The notes: a model not told the origin generated them from the sequence alone. A stretch of 64,000 nucleotides of DNA from Orientallactaga sibirica (GCA_036365145.1 JAEOAD010000029.1:20941001-21005000); one strand, 5' to 3'; shown: positions 35,497 through 47,574, counted from the stretch's first letter. Translations and numbers: made by a program.

Positions 35497-35814
35497 ATGG
35501 TAGAGTTCTCTGTGGACGTTGTTTGTATTAATCACTGCCTCATAAACTTGATGTGCTGTTCAATGCACATTTTTAAAGGATGGGTACATCTTGTTGATAG
35601 AATGAACACCTTTCTGCCCTACTTTGAGCTGCAATGGTCCCTGTACCTTGAAGAGTATAACAGAGATGTTTGACTTAGTTCTAAAACACCACTGTCATTT
35701 CTTCTCAGCACTTCAGTGAGTTGAGTGTCCCCATTAGTCAACACCATCTGAAAAGAGAAGCTTGTCTAACCAAAAGTGAGAGAAACCTCATATATGGTCA
35801 TAAACATAAATGGA
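35497..35814 (-). repeat. Antisense L1 3'UTR remnant abutting the right arm
   Basis: It is nearly identical to 5-320. It stops abruptly at CATAAACATAAAT, where the inverted-arm sequence begins, so the duplication breakpoint lies inside or at the edge of an L1. Confidence 0.8.
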
Positions 35815-35994
35815 TTGAGAAGAGAAGAGAGTGCCAGGCAGTGAGAAATGGGTGGTTAAGAGAGTTGTACCCATGGTTGCTCTGAGTTTAGAGAAAATTA
35901 CACAGGTAACAGGCCCTGAGGTGACATAAAGCACCAACACAATAGCTCTAGAGTGGAAGGAAAGTACACACAGGGGAGATTACGACACCCAAGG

Positions 35995-36515
35995 AAAATC
36001 AAACTTAATTAAAGTGAGAAGTTGCCCCAAAGAATAAAGCAGAGGCAAACAGAAAACTACCCACACCAAGAAGCATTATTGAGTTTCATTGCCCGCCGCC
36101 CAGCCAAGCTAGTTGTGTATGGGGAGGTCGGGGACAGGAAAAGCCACTCACGTGATTCCAAGCAGAGATTGCAGAGTAGGATGAGGAATAACAGAGGCAA
36201 AGAGCAGGGACAGGTCCTTATAGTCAGTTAAAATGGATTCTTTCCTCAAATTCAACTATGCAAAGAGAACACCCGATTGGTTTATAGATTTGAAGGGCAG
36301 GCTCCAGGGTCAGCCCACGTGGGAATTTAAGGCCCCAGCAAGATAGTGTGATAGACTATGGGTAGCAGGGGCATTGCAGCTGTTATAGATGAATATAGAT
36401 CAGACAAGGATTCCATTTCTGACAAGGTAGGGGAGCATCTGTTTCCTGTTTGGGCTTCTGTTACTAATTGAAAGTGTCCAAAAGAAGCTAGGTTTCCCCT
36501 GAGTCTCCTACAACA
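35995..36515 (-). mobile_element. Probable ERV1 LTR (right arm)
   Basis: Inverse copy of 26010-26530, with CCGATTGGTTTATAG at about 36275-36289. Part of the poly(A) end is altered: AATAAAGCAGAG at 36031 and rearranged neighbours. Confidence 0.6.
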
Positions 36516-39125
36516 CTTCTGTTGTAAGAATTTTCCATTGAGTCACCTCACACAAAAGCAACTTTATTTTCTCTGTTTGGATGCACCCAATAGGTTTTAA
36601 GGCATGGCCCTACATAAGGCCCATTCTTTCTCCACTTGGGAATAGTGAGATATATTTTTTCAGACCAGCTTCTCAATCTAGGGGTGTTTCCACTAACTCT
36701 GAGGGAAGGAGACTCTTAGCAGTGTCCTAGGTGGCCTGGTGAGGCAAGCTGTTCCCCTCTGTAGTTTCATCGCCCTTTGCAGTGCATTACTGCAGCTTCA
36801 GAAGGAAGAAAGACTGCAGAATGCCTCTCTTCATAAATACTGGTATGAGCATGGAGAACCAGGAAGGCATATTTAGAATTGGTGTGAATATTGACCCTCT
36901 CTAATCTCTGTTTACTTCTAGTGCCCATGTAAGAACCACAAGCTCTACTACCTGAGCATTAGTGCCTAGAGGGAAGGTGCACCTTCGGTTTTCTCAGTAG
37001 GGGTGACTATTACATAATCAGGCTTGTAGATTACTTTTTCTACAAAGGATATTTCATCTGTAAAACAGAGTCCATTCTGGGTTTTTAATCTCTAAAGGAT
37101 TATACTAAGTGAGGTAACCTGGGCTCAGAAAGCCAAACGTCACATGTTCTCTCTCATATGTGGATCCTAGCTAGAAATGTATAGACTTGTGTGTGAACTG
37201 GAACCAAAAATAGGTTCCAGAAACAAGAAAGCTGGTAAAAGGCTATAAGGGAGGGAGAAAAGGGAAGGACTTAAGTGTATGGCATTGTACATATGTAAGT
37301 AGAAGAACAGATTACAGGGAGGGGAATGGTCCAAGCAAGGCAATGGGAAGAGAATACGTAAAAGAAGGGCAGGGGGAGGGTCAATCTAAATTCAAGATAT
37401 TGTGAATAAGACTTATATAAACCTACTTTTTTGAATAGTGACACATTTAGAAGCTGTAGACTGTTACTAGAAAATTTTCAGTGCCTGGGATGGGATACCT
37501 TCTAGTGAGTGGTTGGCCAAGGAGGTCCCAGTAGCCTCCAAAACATTAAAGGCTTTTGCCAAAGCCCTTGGTTTCCCCTGAGAAACATAGTAAGACCCTA
37601 TTGCTGAAGACATCCTTGACTGAGAGGCAAGGTCACTGAGAAAGCAAGCTAGTGCTGAGCAGAAAAACTTCTCCCTGTAGACCAGCCTACTGAAAGCTGG
37701 AAAAAGCTACACTGCATATAGCCATATGGGAGACAGAAGTCATCTGCAGTGAAAACAGTGGACACTGAATATTCAAGTTTGGCCATACAGGCCCAATGAC
37801 TGAATGGGTGAAATAGTGGCATGTTTAATCTGGGGGTAACCAACTACTCCATAATTGTATTGAAGGCCCTCTCTACAGGAGGGAATACATACCTGGTACA
37901 GAAAAACCTAAGCAAAAGTCTGTGGCAGGTGAGGTCATGAGCCTTAAGGGTATAAAGCCTGCTCTTGTCTGACTAAATGTGTATATTATTCCCACCAAGC
38001 TGCCCTGAAAGTACTACACTTAATGTTCATATTCACATATTAACACTTCTCTTACTTCTGGTTAGAGAAATTTCTCTTTTCAGATGGCAATGACCACTGG
38101 GATGACCCAAAAGGCAACATAGTGCTGAGAAGAAGGGATGGAGGAGTGCCCAGCACTGAAACTCCTCTGTCACACCCTCCAAGGCTCAGGGATCATTGCA
38201 GAAGGGGGGCAGATAGAATGGAAGAGCGAAAGGAAGGGTGTGACTTCTTACAATGCAAATGCCCAGACAGAAATTGGCCTTGATATCCATGACCTTGCAG
38301 TGCCTAGCAATACCTTCGCAAGACCCTCATAATAGAAGAAAAAGATGATGACATCAAATTAAAAGAGAGACTAATGGAGAGAGGGAGTTGATATGATAGA
38401 TATTGGAGTTCTAAAGTGGAATGGGGGGAGGGGAGGGAAATATCAGGTGGTTTTTGTATGTAAGTATAGAAGTTGTCAATAAAAAATAATAATTTAAAAA
38501 ATTTTAAAAAGGTGTCCTTTTAAAATCTTTTCATGCAGCAAAATTGTGAGAGATTGTTTCTTTCCAGCTATGGTCGGTGTTCCCCCCTCCTTCTGGGAGG
38601 AAGGTAATCTGGATTTAGGGAGAAATTTAGTCTTATCTGAATAACAGGTCCCTATTACAGGCAGCCTAATAACTTAGGAGGCAATTGCCAGCCATAAGTT
38701 TACCTCAGTGTATAAGAGGTCTGATACATCATCAACTTGGTAACCTCTGGAATTAAGAAAACTACTATGATTGTTGCTTGGAAGCAAACTGGGCTCAAAC
38801 TCCTGATCCTTCTACCTCTTCAGAAATTCCCTACCTGCATACACCATCACAACAGCTGTGACTTCCAAAGAAGCCCCAAGTCATTTGAGAGTCTTAGGAA
38901 CAGGTAGGAGAAAATGGGTTTTATGGTTTTGTTTTTCATCATGTAATTCCCTAGTCTCCTCTTACAAAAACAACCCCAATATTTCACAGTATTCTGGCAG
39001 AGTTTAACCTTAAACTGAAAACCTGTCTTCTGCAGAGTTGAGAAGCACCTTTCTACTCTCTTGAAAAGCCTCTTCTGTGGGGGACATAGAGAAGGATGTC
39101 ATCTACATAAAGATCTAAAAATTTA
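36516..39125 (-). pseudogene. Endogenous gammaretrovirus-like pol fragment, split by L1
   Basis: Inverse copy of 24630-25950, lying at 36516-37085 and 38515-39125 on either side of a young L1. The YVDD region is degraded here (near 39098-39110). No open frame of useful length remains. Confidence 0.7.
37093..38510 (+). mobile_element. 5'-truncated L1, right arm only
   Basis: It contains the last ~80 bp of ORF2 (AGGATTATACTAAGTGAGGT to GGATCCTAGCTAG) and the full 3'UTR. It ends AAGTTGTCAATAAAAAATAA plus an A/T-rich tail. It interrupts TTTTTAA in the retroviral pol remnant; the left arm is uninterrupted at this site (about 25235-25260). The open frame at 37649-37843 is a minus-strand shadow in the 3'UTR. 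Confidence 0.92.
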
Positions 39126-39266
39126 GCCTTTTAATTGAATCAGTCATGTAATTAATTTAAAAAGAATTGAATTTTGGAATTTTTGTAAACAGGCATTTTT
39201 GTTAAAATTAAAATATGAAGGAAATTAAATACAGTATAAACCCATTGCTAGTAATTTCTAGTAACC

Positions 39267-39372
<106 letters not shown>

Positions 39373-39889
39373 CTTTATAATGGTGGGGTTTTCTGTGTTC
39401 ATTGTGGTTCTACAAATTACTGAATCATGTAGTAGATGCTTTGTAAAGTAAATACTTGTTATATTTTAATCTGTTTTTATGAACACAATTTAAAATTTAT
39501 TTATGGATAATTTTACACATGCGTAATGTATTTCTTCTCTTGCCTTCAATCACCTCCTGTTGAATATTGTCTTCTTTTGTAATAAAGCATTTCTCCTGTA
39601 TGCAATCTTTGGATGCTATACACTGAATGTATGGGTTCTTTCAGGTATGGGATTGAACATCTTTGCATACTCTAATGGTCCTTTTGATTTCATATAATTT
39701 GCAGTTTCTGAAACCTGCTTTGAGAAAATTTGACAAGGCAATTCCAGTGTTAATTACATTAAACATGCCATGCTTTGTCTTCCTTGTTCCTTTTTCTTAT
39801 TTTTTCACGTGTCTATTTTATATAAAACAGATGTCATGTAGTAATGTCTTTCTAAAAAATTTAACTCTGATAATCTCTTTTCTTATTTT

Positions 39890-40097
39890 ATTTATATGAG
39901 AGAGAGGCAGAATATATTTATGGAGGGAGAGAGAATGGGCAGTCCAGGGCCTCTAGCCACTGGGGGAAAAAAACAAACTCCAGACACATGTGCTACCTTG
40001 TCCATCTGGCTTTATATGGGTATTTGAGGAATCATACCTGGATCTTTTGGCTTTGCAGAAAAGTGCCTTTACCATTAAGCCCTCTCTCCAGCCCTGA
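39890..40097 (-). mobile_element. tRNA-derived SINE (antisense), shared by both arms
   Basis: TATGAGAGAGAGGCAG to AAGCCCTCTCTCCAGCCC; homologue of 23537-23748. Confidence 0.92.
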
Positions 40098-40318
40098 TAA
40101 TCTCTTTTCTTACATTTCATTTGCTATATGAACAGAATATAAGACCATGCATGCATAAATTTTAATTCTATTTTGTGATCATAGAACTTATTCCACAAAA
40201 TAATAGAAGGGACTTAAAAGACAGAGGGGGAAAAAGGAAGAGGAGAAGATTTGAAAGATGAATCCAGTGTGTTGTGAGGAGAACTGTTTTCCAGGTCAGT
40301 CTTCTAAAGCACCTTGAC

Positions 40319-42710
40319 CTAGGTAGTTAAGCATGTGCTGCAGGGTCCTACTCCGTCCCTCAATTGGCAAACATAGGGTAATTCGATTTCACAGTGAAAC
40401 TTCATCCACTTCAGGTACTCTGGGGACACAGGAAAGGGAAACAGAGAAGTCAGTTGGTTCTGATGTTCTGAATGAAGGAGCATCTCAGATTCTGATCTAG
40501 ACTTTAAGATTCTCCTTCATTTTCACCTGGGTGCCAGTCCAGGGCAGGCAAAGGAGAAGGGAGAAAAATAATGCATGTTGCATGCCATTGCTCTGAAGAA
40601 TAGTGAAAGAGACCCATGCACAGATGAGAGGTGATGAAGGATGGATAGAGGTGTTCTCCTTTATCATACCTGACTGTTCTGTCAGAGTACCACAGTAACC
40701 ATGGTCGTGAACAGAGGAAGTCTGTTCCCAGTTAAAGTAATTCACTTCTTCATTACTGCTCCATTTCCATTGATTATCACCCAATTCATGACCCTATATA
40801 GAATACAACCACGGGATGAGAAAGACAACTGAAGCTTTCTTGGATCCATTATTCGGAACTGCTTATAATGACATGCAGTCTCATGTAATTATATGTGCAG
40901 ATTGGGTTACATGCTTCCCAGAGCTTCCTTGACTATAAAATTCAAACCTTAACATCTCACATCTGACATCAAACCCCATGCAATAATCACAAGCCTTTTA
41001 GAGCCGCTCAGATAATATGTTGCTTGTTGACTGAGAAGGTTGTGAGTTTGTAATATAAACCTCAATCATATTATTAGTGCTGTAAAGGAAAATATAGATC
41101 TCCTCATTTAAAATTCCCTCAGAATCATAAACATCCTCAGTCTCATAGAATAGATGACTAAGGATTCATTACAGACATTTGTAAAGTTGACACGAGGCAC
41201 AATCACAAGCTCAGTTCCTCATCTTTCCATGAGGAGATCCTTGTGCCCTAAATGGCACCCATCATCTGAGCTGTGTGCCCTCTTTGGGTTCTTCATCTAG
41301 AGTAGCAAGGATTGGCTTGGGTGAGAAAAGCCACTAGAGAGGTAACAGAGAAAAGGTGAAGTCACACCATTGAAGGGTCATGGATCCCAATCCAGATGTG
41401 TTTGTAGTGCTGTACACTGCTCTTCACCAAGGTGGACACGTAGAAAGCCTCAGCTCCATTGTGCACAGAAACAAGGTGGCCTGAAGGCCACTTCTGGCAG
41501 GACGCCTGTGTGAGCAAACACAATGAGTTCTCAATAGATTAATGGATAATTGCAGGGCAGATTAGGTGAGAGTGGGACATTGTAAATGATAGAATCTTTT
41601 CTCTGATGCCATAGAACCAGGAAAATTTGATGCTTCTCTACTGTGCCCCCCCCATGTACAACCCACTATTGTCCTTGACTTTCCCACTTAGCACTCACCT
41701 CTGCTTCATACCAGGATTTTGGTGTGGTATACAGGGCATAGCAGAACGAGGCCATGGCCTGGGAGCCCTTGGCACAGCGGATGATTGGAAACAATGGTTC
41801 ATTCTGTTCCTCTTTACCCCAGGAAAAGAGATAGAGAACGGATGTTTGGAGGGAAATGATGAGGAGGGCTTGTATCTGGTAAAGTTTGGAATACATTTGG
41901 ACATTATATATATATTTGGAGAGAGAAAAAGAGAGGGAGAATGAAAGGGAGACAGCTAGAAAATGGGCCAGTCAGCAGCCTCTCAGCCACTGTGAAGGAA
42001 CTCCAGATGTGTGCGTACCCTTGAGTCACTTTGCCCTGGTTACAGTGGGACCTGGAGACTGGAACCAGTGTTTTTAGGCTTGGCAGGCAGGTGTCTTAAC
42101 CGCTAAGCCATCTCTCCAGCCATCATACTTTTAATAAATACAAAATTTTATCAGTCTCCCACGTTACAACAAATTTTAGAAATCTCTCATATTTAAATAG
42201 GCATCCTATGTGGGAAGTATTTCCTCTCATTTAACCCTTTCCTTGCCTTTTTTTCCTATTATTGATGAATTTGATCATACATGTCTGACAATTTTGTCAT
42301 TGCATCCCCCATTCTTCACTCCTTTCTGACATAAGTGACCTGTGCTTTTTTTACTGTTTTAACATCAGTTAATACTTTCTGTCAGAATGGAAAGTCCTCA
42401 TATGCTTGTGTTCTACTTCCTATTCCTGTTAACGAGAGGAAAGGAAAGGTCATATGGTGGTGTAATGTATCTCAGACATTTTTGCCTATATGAGATGCTC
42501 CACACCATTGCTAATTGAGGAATTCAGGAGTCTTCCTCTATTTCTTTGCTGTGAACAGTCACAGGAAATTCGGGTCTACAAGCAAAAAAAAAAAAAATCT
42601 CACCTTGTTCTTGAGATAGGACTATCAGGGAGCAGAGCAGCAACATGGATGCAGTGGGCTTGGCCATGAGACGTAGCATCCTGTCTCTGAGTCAGGAACA
42701 GTCAGATACC
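40319..42710 (-). CDS. Reg3: REG3-like secreted C-type lectin (copy D)
   Basis: The exons on the minus strand are 42710-42604 (ATG at 42679), 41817-41699, 41505-41368, 40793-40670 and 40419-40319. The joined frame is open: 558 nt, about 185 aa. The signal peptide starts MLRLMAKPTASMLLLCSL. All six family cysteines are present (IRCAKGS, FCYAL, SCQKW, YCGTL, HCEIE, YVCQL), with [25 protein letters not shown] and WKWSSNEEVNYFNWE. Three oddities are seen. The exon 3 acceptor position is GG, not AG; an in-frame AG lies 6 nt inside the exon (exon from 41811), which would drop two codons and give 183 aa. The usual stop is mutated, so the C-terminus runs 11 codons past the usual end to a TAG at 40321. 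The family exon 1 donor position reads TT, with GAG|GTAAAA 13 nt on (after 42981). The Glu-Pro-Asn motif is replaced by GHELGDNQW. It may be a functional secreted lectin or a very young pseudogene. Confidence 0.8.
41915..42122 (-). mobile_element. tRNA-derived SINE in intron 2 of copy D (antisense)
   Basis: TTGGAGAGAGAAAAAGAGAG to AAGCCATCTCTCCAGCC; longer subfamily, homologue of 21527-21776 in copy B. Confidence 0.9.
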
Positions 42711-43038
42711 CTGGGATGTAAGTGGAGAAAGGACTTCTGCAAAGGCACAGCTCCTTTCAATCTTTGTTTTTGTCTTGGGAGGATAAAGCAATACTATCTC
42801 CTTTCCTCTTTTCTGTGTTCTAGAATGACATGGGGAATCCATATTCTATTCTTCTGTGAGAGCTCCAGGGCAGCCCTTGCTCAGTCTGAGATTCTCATAT
42901 TCTGGGAGGGTAGGACCTTCCTCACCTTCTGTTGTAATTGGAGAGGTGAAACCTTTGTCAGGGATTTTGATTATTTTTACCTCCCACTTTCAACTGTTAG
43001 TTAACTGGAATGCATTAGCAGGGTAGTAAACACTGAAG

Positions 43039-43048
43039 TTTTATAAAA
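43039..43048 (-). promoter_or_regulatory. TATA box of REG3 copy D
   Basis: TTTTATAAAA, about 330 bp upstream of exon 2 on the minus strand. It matches copies B and E in position. Exon 1 would begin near 43010. Confidence 0.65.
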
Positions 43049-43505
43049 GAATTTTTACAAAGGACATTTAAATTAACCACTGGATGTCTGTGTAGGCCAG
43101 AGTCAGTGGTAGTTTTTGACATGAATTCAAGTAAATTCCGGGTAAGAATACTATACTCTTTCAGGCCAAGCCTAACATTTTCCTTTTATTAGACATACTC
43201 CCTCCTATGGTGGTAATAAAGAGTAAACTTTCCCAACCCTATCCCAAATATCATATTCTGATAACTTCATATAATTCCAGCTGCCTGAACTGTGGTATAT
43301 ATTATACTGTTACTGAACTTTGAAATTATGATGACCTTGAAATATTAAGGAAAACTAAAGTGAGCAGTGTACTTTAGATTAACTCAGAAGAACTCATTCC
43401 TAATGCGTGTATTTTGTCTTATATTTGTGTATTTTGTCTTATAAGATATATTACTGAGTAGGAAATATTGTGAGTGTCATAAATTAGTTCAAAGGGATGA
43501 GTTAA
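43049..43505 (-). other. 5' flank of REG3 copy D
   Basis: It matches 20135-20575 of the left arm inverted. A short duplication of GTATTTTGTCTTATA occurs at 43409-43444, absent from the left arm. No gene is seen. Confidence 0.6.
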
Positions 43506-43948
43506 GTTAAGGAAAATATCTATATTTTGGTACTTCAACTTGATAGTAGTCATGGAGTAATTTTGAATTACCCTCTGAGTCCATGTTCTATCCAAATTTT
43601 AAAAGAATAGAGCTGAAGGGATTTCTTTTCTCTTTCACTCTGTGTTTGAATACTGAGAAACAGCATCAGTTTACTGTAATCCTGAGTCTTCATCTCACCA
43701 TCTCAGAGTAGTTCCTCAGATTCATTCTTCTATGTGGCTAGCACATCCTCAAGAATGGCTTTGAAGATGTGACTTTCTTAATTACAGTAAAAATTTCTTT
43801 TTGTTCATTATCTTGTGCTGACATTACTACATAGAAAGGTAAAGACAATGGTGGGGAAGTCACCTAATTTTAGCACCATTTAATCCATAATTAACCAGCT
43901 GTGTCCTTTAAACCATGTAAATTCAGATGACTAAATAAACATTTTTAA
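43506..43948. other. Segment not shared with the left arm, homologous to the triplicated unit
   Basis: 43680-43945 aligns, diverged, with 13790-14020 and its two repeats (CTCAGAGTAG.TCCTCAGATT, GACATTA and AATAAACA blocks), in the same orientation. The left arm lacks it. Confidence 0.55.
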
Positions 43949-44214
43949 TTATTTTATTTATTTTTGGAGAGAGACACAGAGACAGACAGACAGAGAGGGA
44001 GATAGATAGAGATGGGCATGCCAGCAGTCTCTCAGCTGCTGCGAATGAAATCCAGATGTGTGCACCCCCTTGTGGACAAGTGCAGCATTGCGTGCTTGCG
44101 TCACTTTGCATCTGGCTAAACATGGGACCTGGAGATTGGAAGTGCTGGAGATTGGAACCAGGTTCTTGGGCTTAGCAGGCAGGCACCTTAACCGCTAAGC
44201 CATCTCTACTTGGA
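43949..44214 (-). mobile_element. tRNA-derived SINE, longer subfamily (antisense)
   Basis: TATTTATTTTTGGAGAGAGAC to AAGCCATCTC; found only in the right arm. It carries an internal repeat of GGAGATTGGAA. Confidence 0.9.
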
Positions 44215-44221
44215 TGTTATC

Positions 44222-44300
44222 ATGTTTTTCTTTGCATTTTGCAGGTCTTGTGTAGGTAGTGGCAGCCATTATAAGGTCATGAATATCAAGGGCACTTTGA
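44222..44300 (-). mobile_element. L1 3' fragment (antisense), right arm
   Basis: Homologue of part of 19684-19760; the rest is missing, cut near 44222. Confidence 0.7.
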
Positions 44301-44303
44301 TTG

Positions 44304-44460
44304 CATTTTTTTTTTTTTGAGGTAGTATCTTGCTGTATGTAGTCCAGGTTAACCTAGAATTCATTATATAAACTCAAGCTGGCCTGAAACTAACAGTGAT
44401 CCTCCTACTTCATCCTCCAGAGTGCTGAGATTAAAAGTATGCACCACCATGCCAGGCACA
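44304..44460 (-). mobile_element. B1 SINE (antisense), shared by both arms
   Basis: A T-run and GAGGTAGTATCTTGCTGTAT to GCACCACCATGCCAGGCAC; homologue of 19538-19683. Confidence 0.92.
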
Positions 44461-44491
44461 ACATACTTTTAAATTCAAGTTGTTTAAATAC

Positions 44492-44703
44492 TTTTTCTAT
44501 TTATTTGAAGGGAGAGAGAGAGATAGTGTATGTGTGTATGTGTAAGAGAATAAGCATGCCAATGCCCTTTGCCACTGCAAAGGCATTCCATCTTCCTGTG
44601 GGCCTTTGTGCATATTGCTTTATATGGATTCCAGGGAATCTAACCCAGATTGGCATGCTTTGCAAGTAAGTGCCTTTACCTACTGATCCATCTCCCCTGC
44701 CCT
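44492..44703 (-). mobile_element. tRNA-derived SINE (antisense)
   Basis: TTTATTTGAAGGGAGAGAGA to CTGATCCATCTCCCCTGCC; homologue of 19286-19500. Confidence 0.85.
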
Positions 44704-45106
44704 AAATTTAAATGTTTAAATTTATGTATTACAACAACATATGAACCACAATAATTTTACATGCTTCTTTAATATATAAATGTGTGAAAAGTTTGGACTA
44801 TCTACCAAATTCCTTGGATGAAGAAAATGTACATAGGCTTTTGGTCACATCAATTGAGGGATGAAAATGACAAAGTCCAAATGATGGGAAACCCTGGAGT
44901 ACAAATAACCATTTTCCTAACACTTATTTAAAATAAAATAATGTAACACATAATTTCTGAGACATCTATTTCCAGTATATACAGTTTTTTTAGATGTTAT
45001 TTGCAAACAACCTAATGGTGTTTGGTAGACTGGGACAATGTCTATTTATTAAATTATGTGGGGCATTGACAACACAGGAGGCAACATGAAGAAAAGAGAG
45101 GCTAGG

Positions 45107-45320
45107 GGCTGGGGAAATGGCTTAGCAGTTAAGGTGTTTGCCTGCAAAGCCTAAGGGCCCCAAGATCCCAGTATGATTCCCCAGGACCCACATAGGTCAG
45201 ATGCACGAGGGGGCGCATGCCTGTGGATTTCGTTTGAAGTGACTGGAGGCCCTGGCACGCCCATTCTCTCTTTCTTCCTCTCTCTCTCTCTCTCAAAGAA
45301 ATAAAGAAATAAAATATTTA
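45107..45320 (+). mobile_element. tRNA-derived SINE
   Basis: GGGGCTGGGGAAATGGCTTA to AAATAAAGAAATAAAAT; homologue of 18640-18886. Confidence 0.92.
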
Positions 45321-45488
45321 AAAAGATAAAAGAGAGGCTAGAATCAGGGTACACAGACTGAGGACAAGGAGGGTCACCATGGATCAGTAATGAAATAGCT
45401 TTCTAAATGAGTGGAATTAATTTCTTGTCCATGAAACAAAAAAGAATTTGCTTTCTTACCGATTAAAACATAAAAATAACATAAAAGA

Positions 45489-45716
45489 GGGCTGGAGAGA
45501 TGGCTTAGCCGTTAAGGAGCCTGCCTGCTAAGCCTAAGAACCCCAGTTCCCAGGTCCCATGTTTAGCTAGATTCAAAAGTAAAGCAAGGGCTTAGTGCCC
45601 TCAGTGGGCGAACACATGTGGATTTCTTTCACAGCAGCTGAGAGGTTGCTGGCCCGCCCATTCTCTATCTGTCTTCCTCTCCCTCTGACTTTCTATCTCT
45701 CTTTGGGTCTCTCTCC

Positions 45717-45746
<30 letters not shown>
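45489..45746 (+). mobile_element. tRNA-derived SINE, longer subfamily
   Basis: GGGCTGGAGAGATGGCTTAG to a 28-A run; homologue of 18205-18476. Confidence 0.92.
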
Positions 45747-45747
<1 letters not shown>

Positions 45748-45786
45748 ATTCTCAAACAAATGACTTTTAGAAAAAAACTAGAAAAG

Positions 45787-46003
45787 GGCTGGACAGATGG
45801 TTTGGTGGATAACGCATTTGCCTGCAAAGCCAAAGGATCCCAGTTTGATTCTCCAGGACCCACTTAAGCCACATGCACAAGGGGGCACATGTATCTGGAG
45901 CTCATTTGCAGTGGTTGGAGGAAGCCCTGGTGGAACCATTCTCATGCTCTCTCTCTCTGCCTCTTTCTCTCTCTCAAATAAATAAATAAATAATAACAAA
46001 ATA
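45787..46003 (+). mobile_element. tRNA-derived SINE
   Basis: GGGCTGGACAGATGGTTTGG to CAAATAAATAAATAAATAAT; homologue of 17955-18172. Confidence 0.92.
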
Positions 46004-46120
46004 TTTTTTAAACTAGCTAAAACAACTAACAAACAATTTATGTGTAAATAAGAAAAGTACACTTTTGACTTTGGGATCCAAATACATTACTTAAACATGC
46101 ATATATAAACCTCAGAATTA

Positions 46121-46342
46121 GGGCTGGAGAGATGCCTTAACCCTTAAGGCACTTGCCTGCAAAGCCAAAGGACTCAAATTCACTTCCCCAGGACCCACTT
46201 AAGCCACATGCACAAGGGGGCACATGCATCTGGAGTTCATTTGCATTGGCTGGAGGCCCTGGCATGCCCATTCTCTCTTTCCATATCCCTGTCTATTTCT
46301 CTCCCTCTCTCTCTCTCAAATAAATAAATAAAATAAAATTTT
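46121..46342 (+). mobile_element. tRNA-derived SINE
   Basis: GGGCTGGAGAGATGCCTTAA to CAAATAAATAAATAAAATAA; homologue of 17610-17850 and the last SINE before the outer edge of the right arm. Confidence 0.92.
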
Positions 46343-46478
46343 AAAACTCCTCTGAATTAATTAATAAAACATAGCTAAATGTGACTCCATCATAAATGTA
46401 GTGCATAAATGAAAGCAATTCTAAAATGTTTGCACCTAATTAAGCATGTAGAAATGGTTAATAACACTAGTCCTCAAC

Positions 46479-47060
46479 ACAAAAAGAATAATATATTTAT
46501 TTCATAAAAAATAACATGTAACCTGTCATAAAATAAGTTGAAAAGTGATTAGCATAGTCGTCAAACCTCTGTGAGCCATCAGTTTAGGCTAAAACAAAAG
46601 AGATAAATGTAACCCACCAAAAAAAAAAGAAAAACAAATTTGACTTTCCAATGTTTTGGTGAGGATCAGGGTCAATAATTACCTTTTTGGAGTTTGAAGT
46701 TGATGCTAAAACCTTTTAGGAGATTGGTATATTCTGATATTTTGTTATTAAATATACTTTTCAAGTAGTTATTTTTATATAAGAAAATAATATGTTCTTA
46801 ACAACATCATTTGTAAGGACAAAGGTGTAAAATCTCCATAAACAGGACAGTAGTTTGACATTTTGTACATTATGTCATGGATAGAATCTCCTTATATTAG
46901 TGAAATCAATTTTAGTTCATTATTACAGTTAAAATCTGGTGTTATTGCATGGGATTTCAAAATAATAGAGAAATGTTAAGGTTAGTCTTCCAAGTGAAGG
47001 AAGCTCTGAGAAGTACGCATGAGAGCAGATGTAATTCCATGAGGGCAAACATGGGTATAT

Positions 47061-47104
<44 letters not shown>

Positions 47105-47574
47105 CACATATATATGATATATAACATATATATCAGATAAGTAATTTTAAGATTCTTGTCTTCACTCCATTTATTTTACTCCTTATCTGAATTTTTATGA
47201 TTATCATCCTCAATAATAAAATTTCATCACATACTTTGTAAACACACAAATCTATTTGATATATGGTGTGGTACTTTTCAATCTGAACTTTGCAAAATAT
47301 TATTGTATCAAGTACAATATTCTAGAATATAGTCTTTGACTTTAATGTTTCCTTCAATATAGTATTTATTTTTAAATTCCATCTATGATATTCACTTAAA
47401 ATTTAATTCACTAATTTTCACTAATATAAAAAGGGTCCATATTTACATAAACTACAAAATTGTTTTCTTGTTATGAGTATTTTCTACATTTGTCATTATA
47501 AACACTGATGCCATAAACACTTATAATTATTTGCTTGCATGAATAAATTGTATATTATAAAATCAAATAAAATG
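46479..47574. other. AT-rich intergenic outside the right arm, no gene seen
   Basis: Only a TG/TA microsatellite (47063-47130) stands out. Confidence 0.4.
47063..47130. repeat. (TG)n(TA)n microsatellite
   Basis: About 17 TG units followed by imperfect ATATAT with short palindromic ATATATGATATAT parts. Confidence 0.93.

Larger units (their letters stand above)
26706..35814. other. Spacer between the inverted arms
   Basis: About 9.1 kb of single-copy arrangement lying between the two arms. It contains an LTR-like block, SINEs, a U2 fragment, REG3 copy C and L1 pieces, each listed separately. The stretches not listed (26706-27180, 30120-30300) show no genes. Confidence 0.7.

Noticed and set aside
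42645..43004. 119-residue plus-strand open frame opposite REG3 copy D
   Set aside because: It is antisense to exon 2 and the 5' region of copy D, and the equivalent at copy B exists only as a shadow on the opposite strand.
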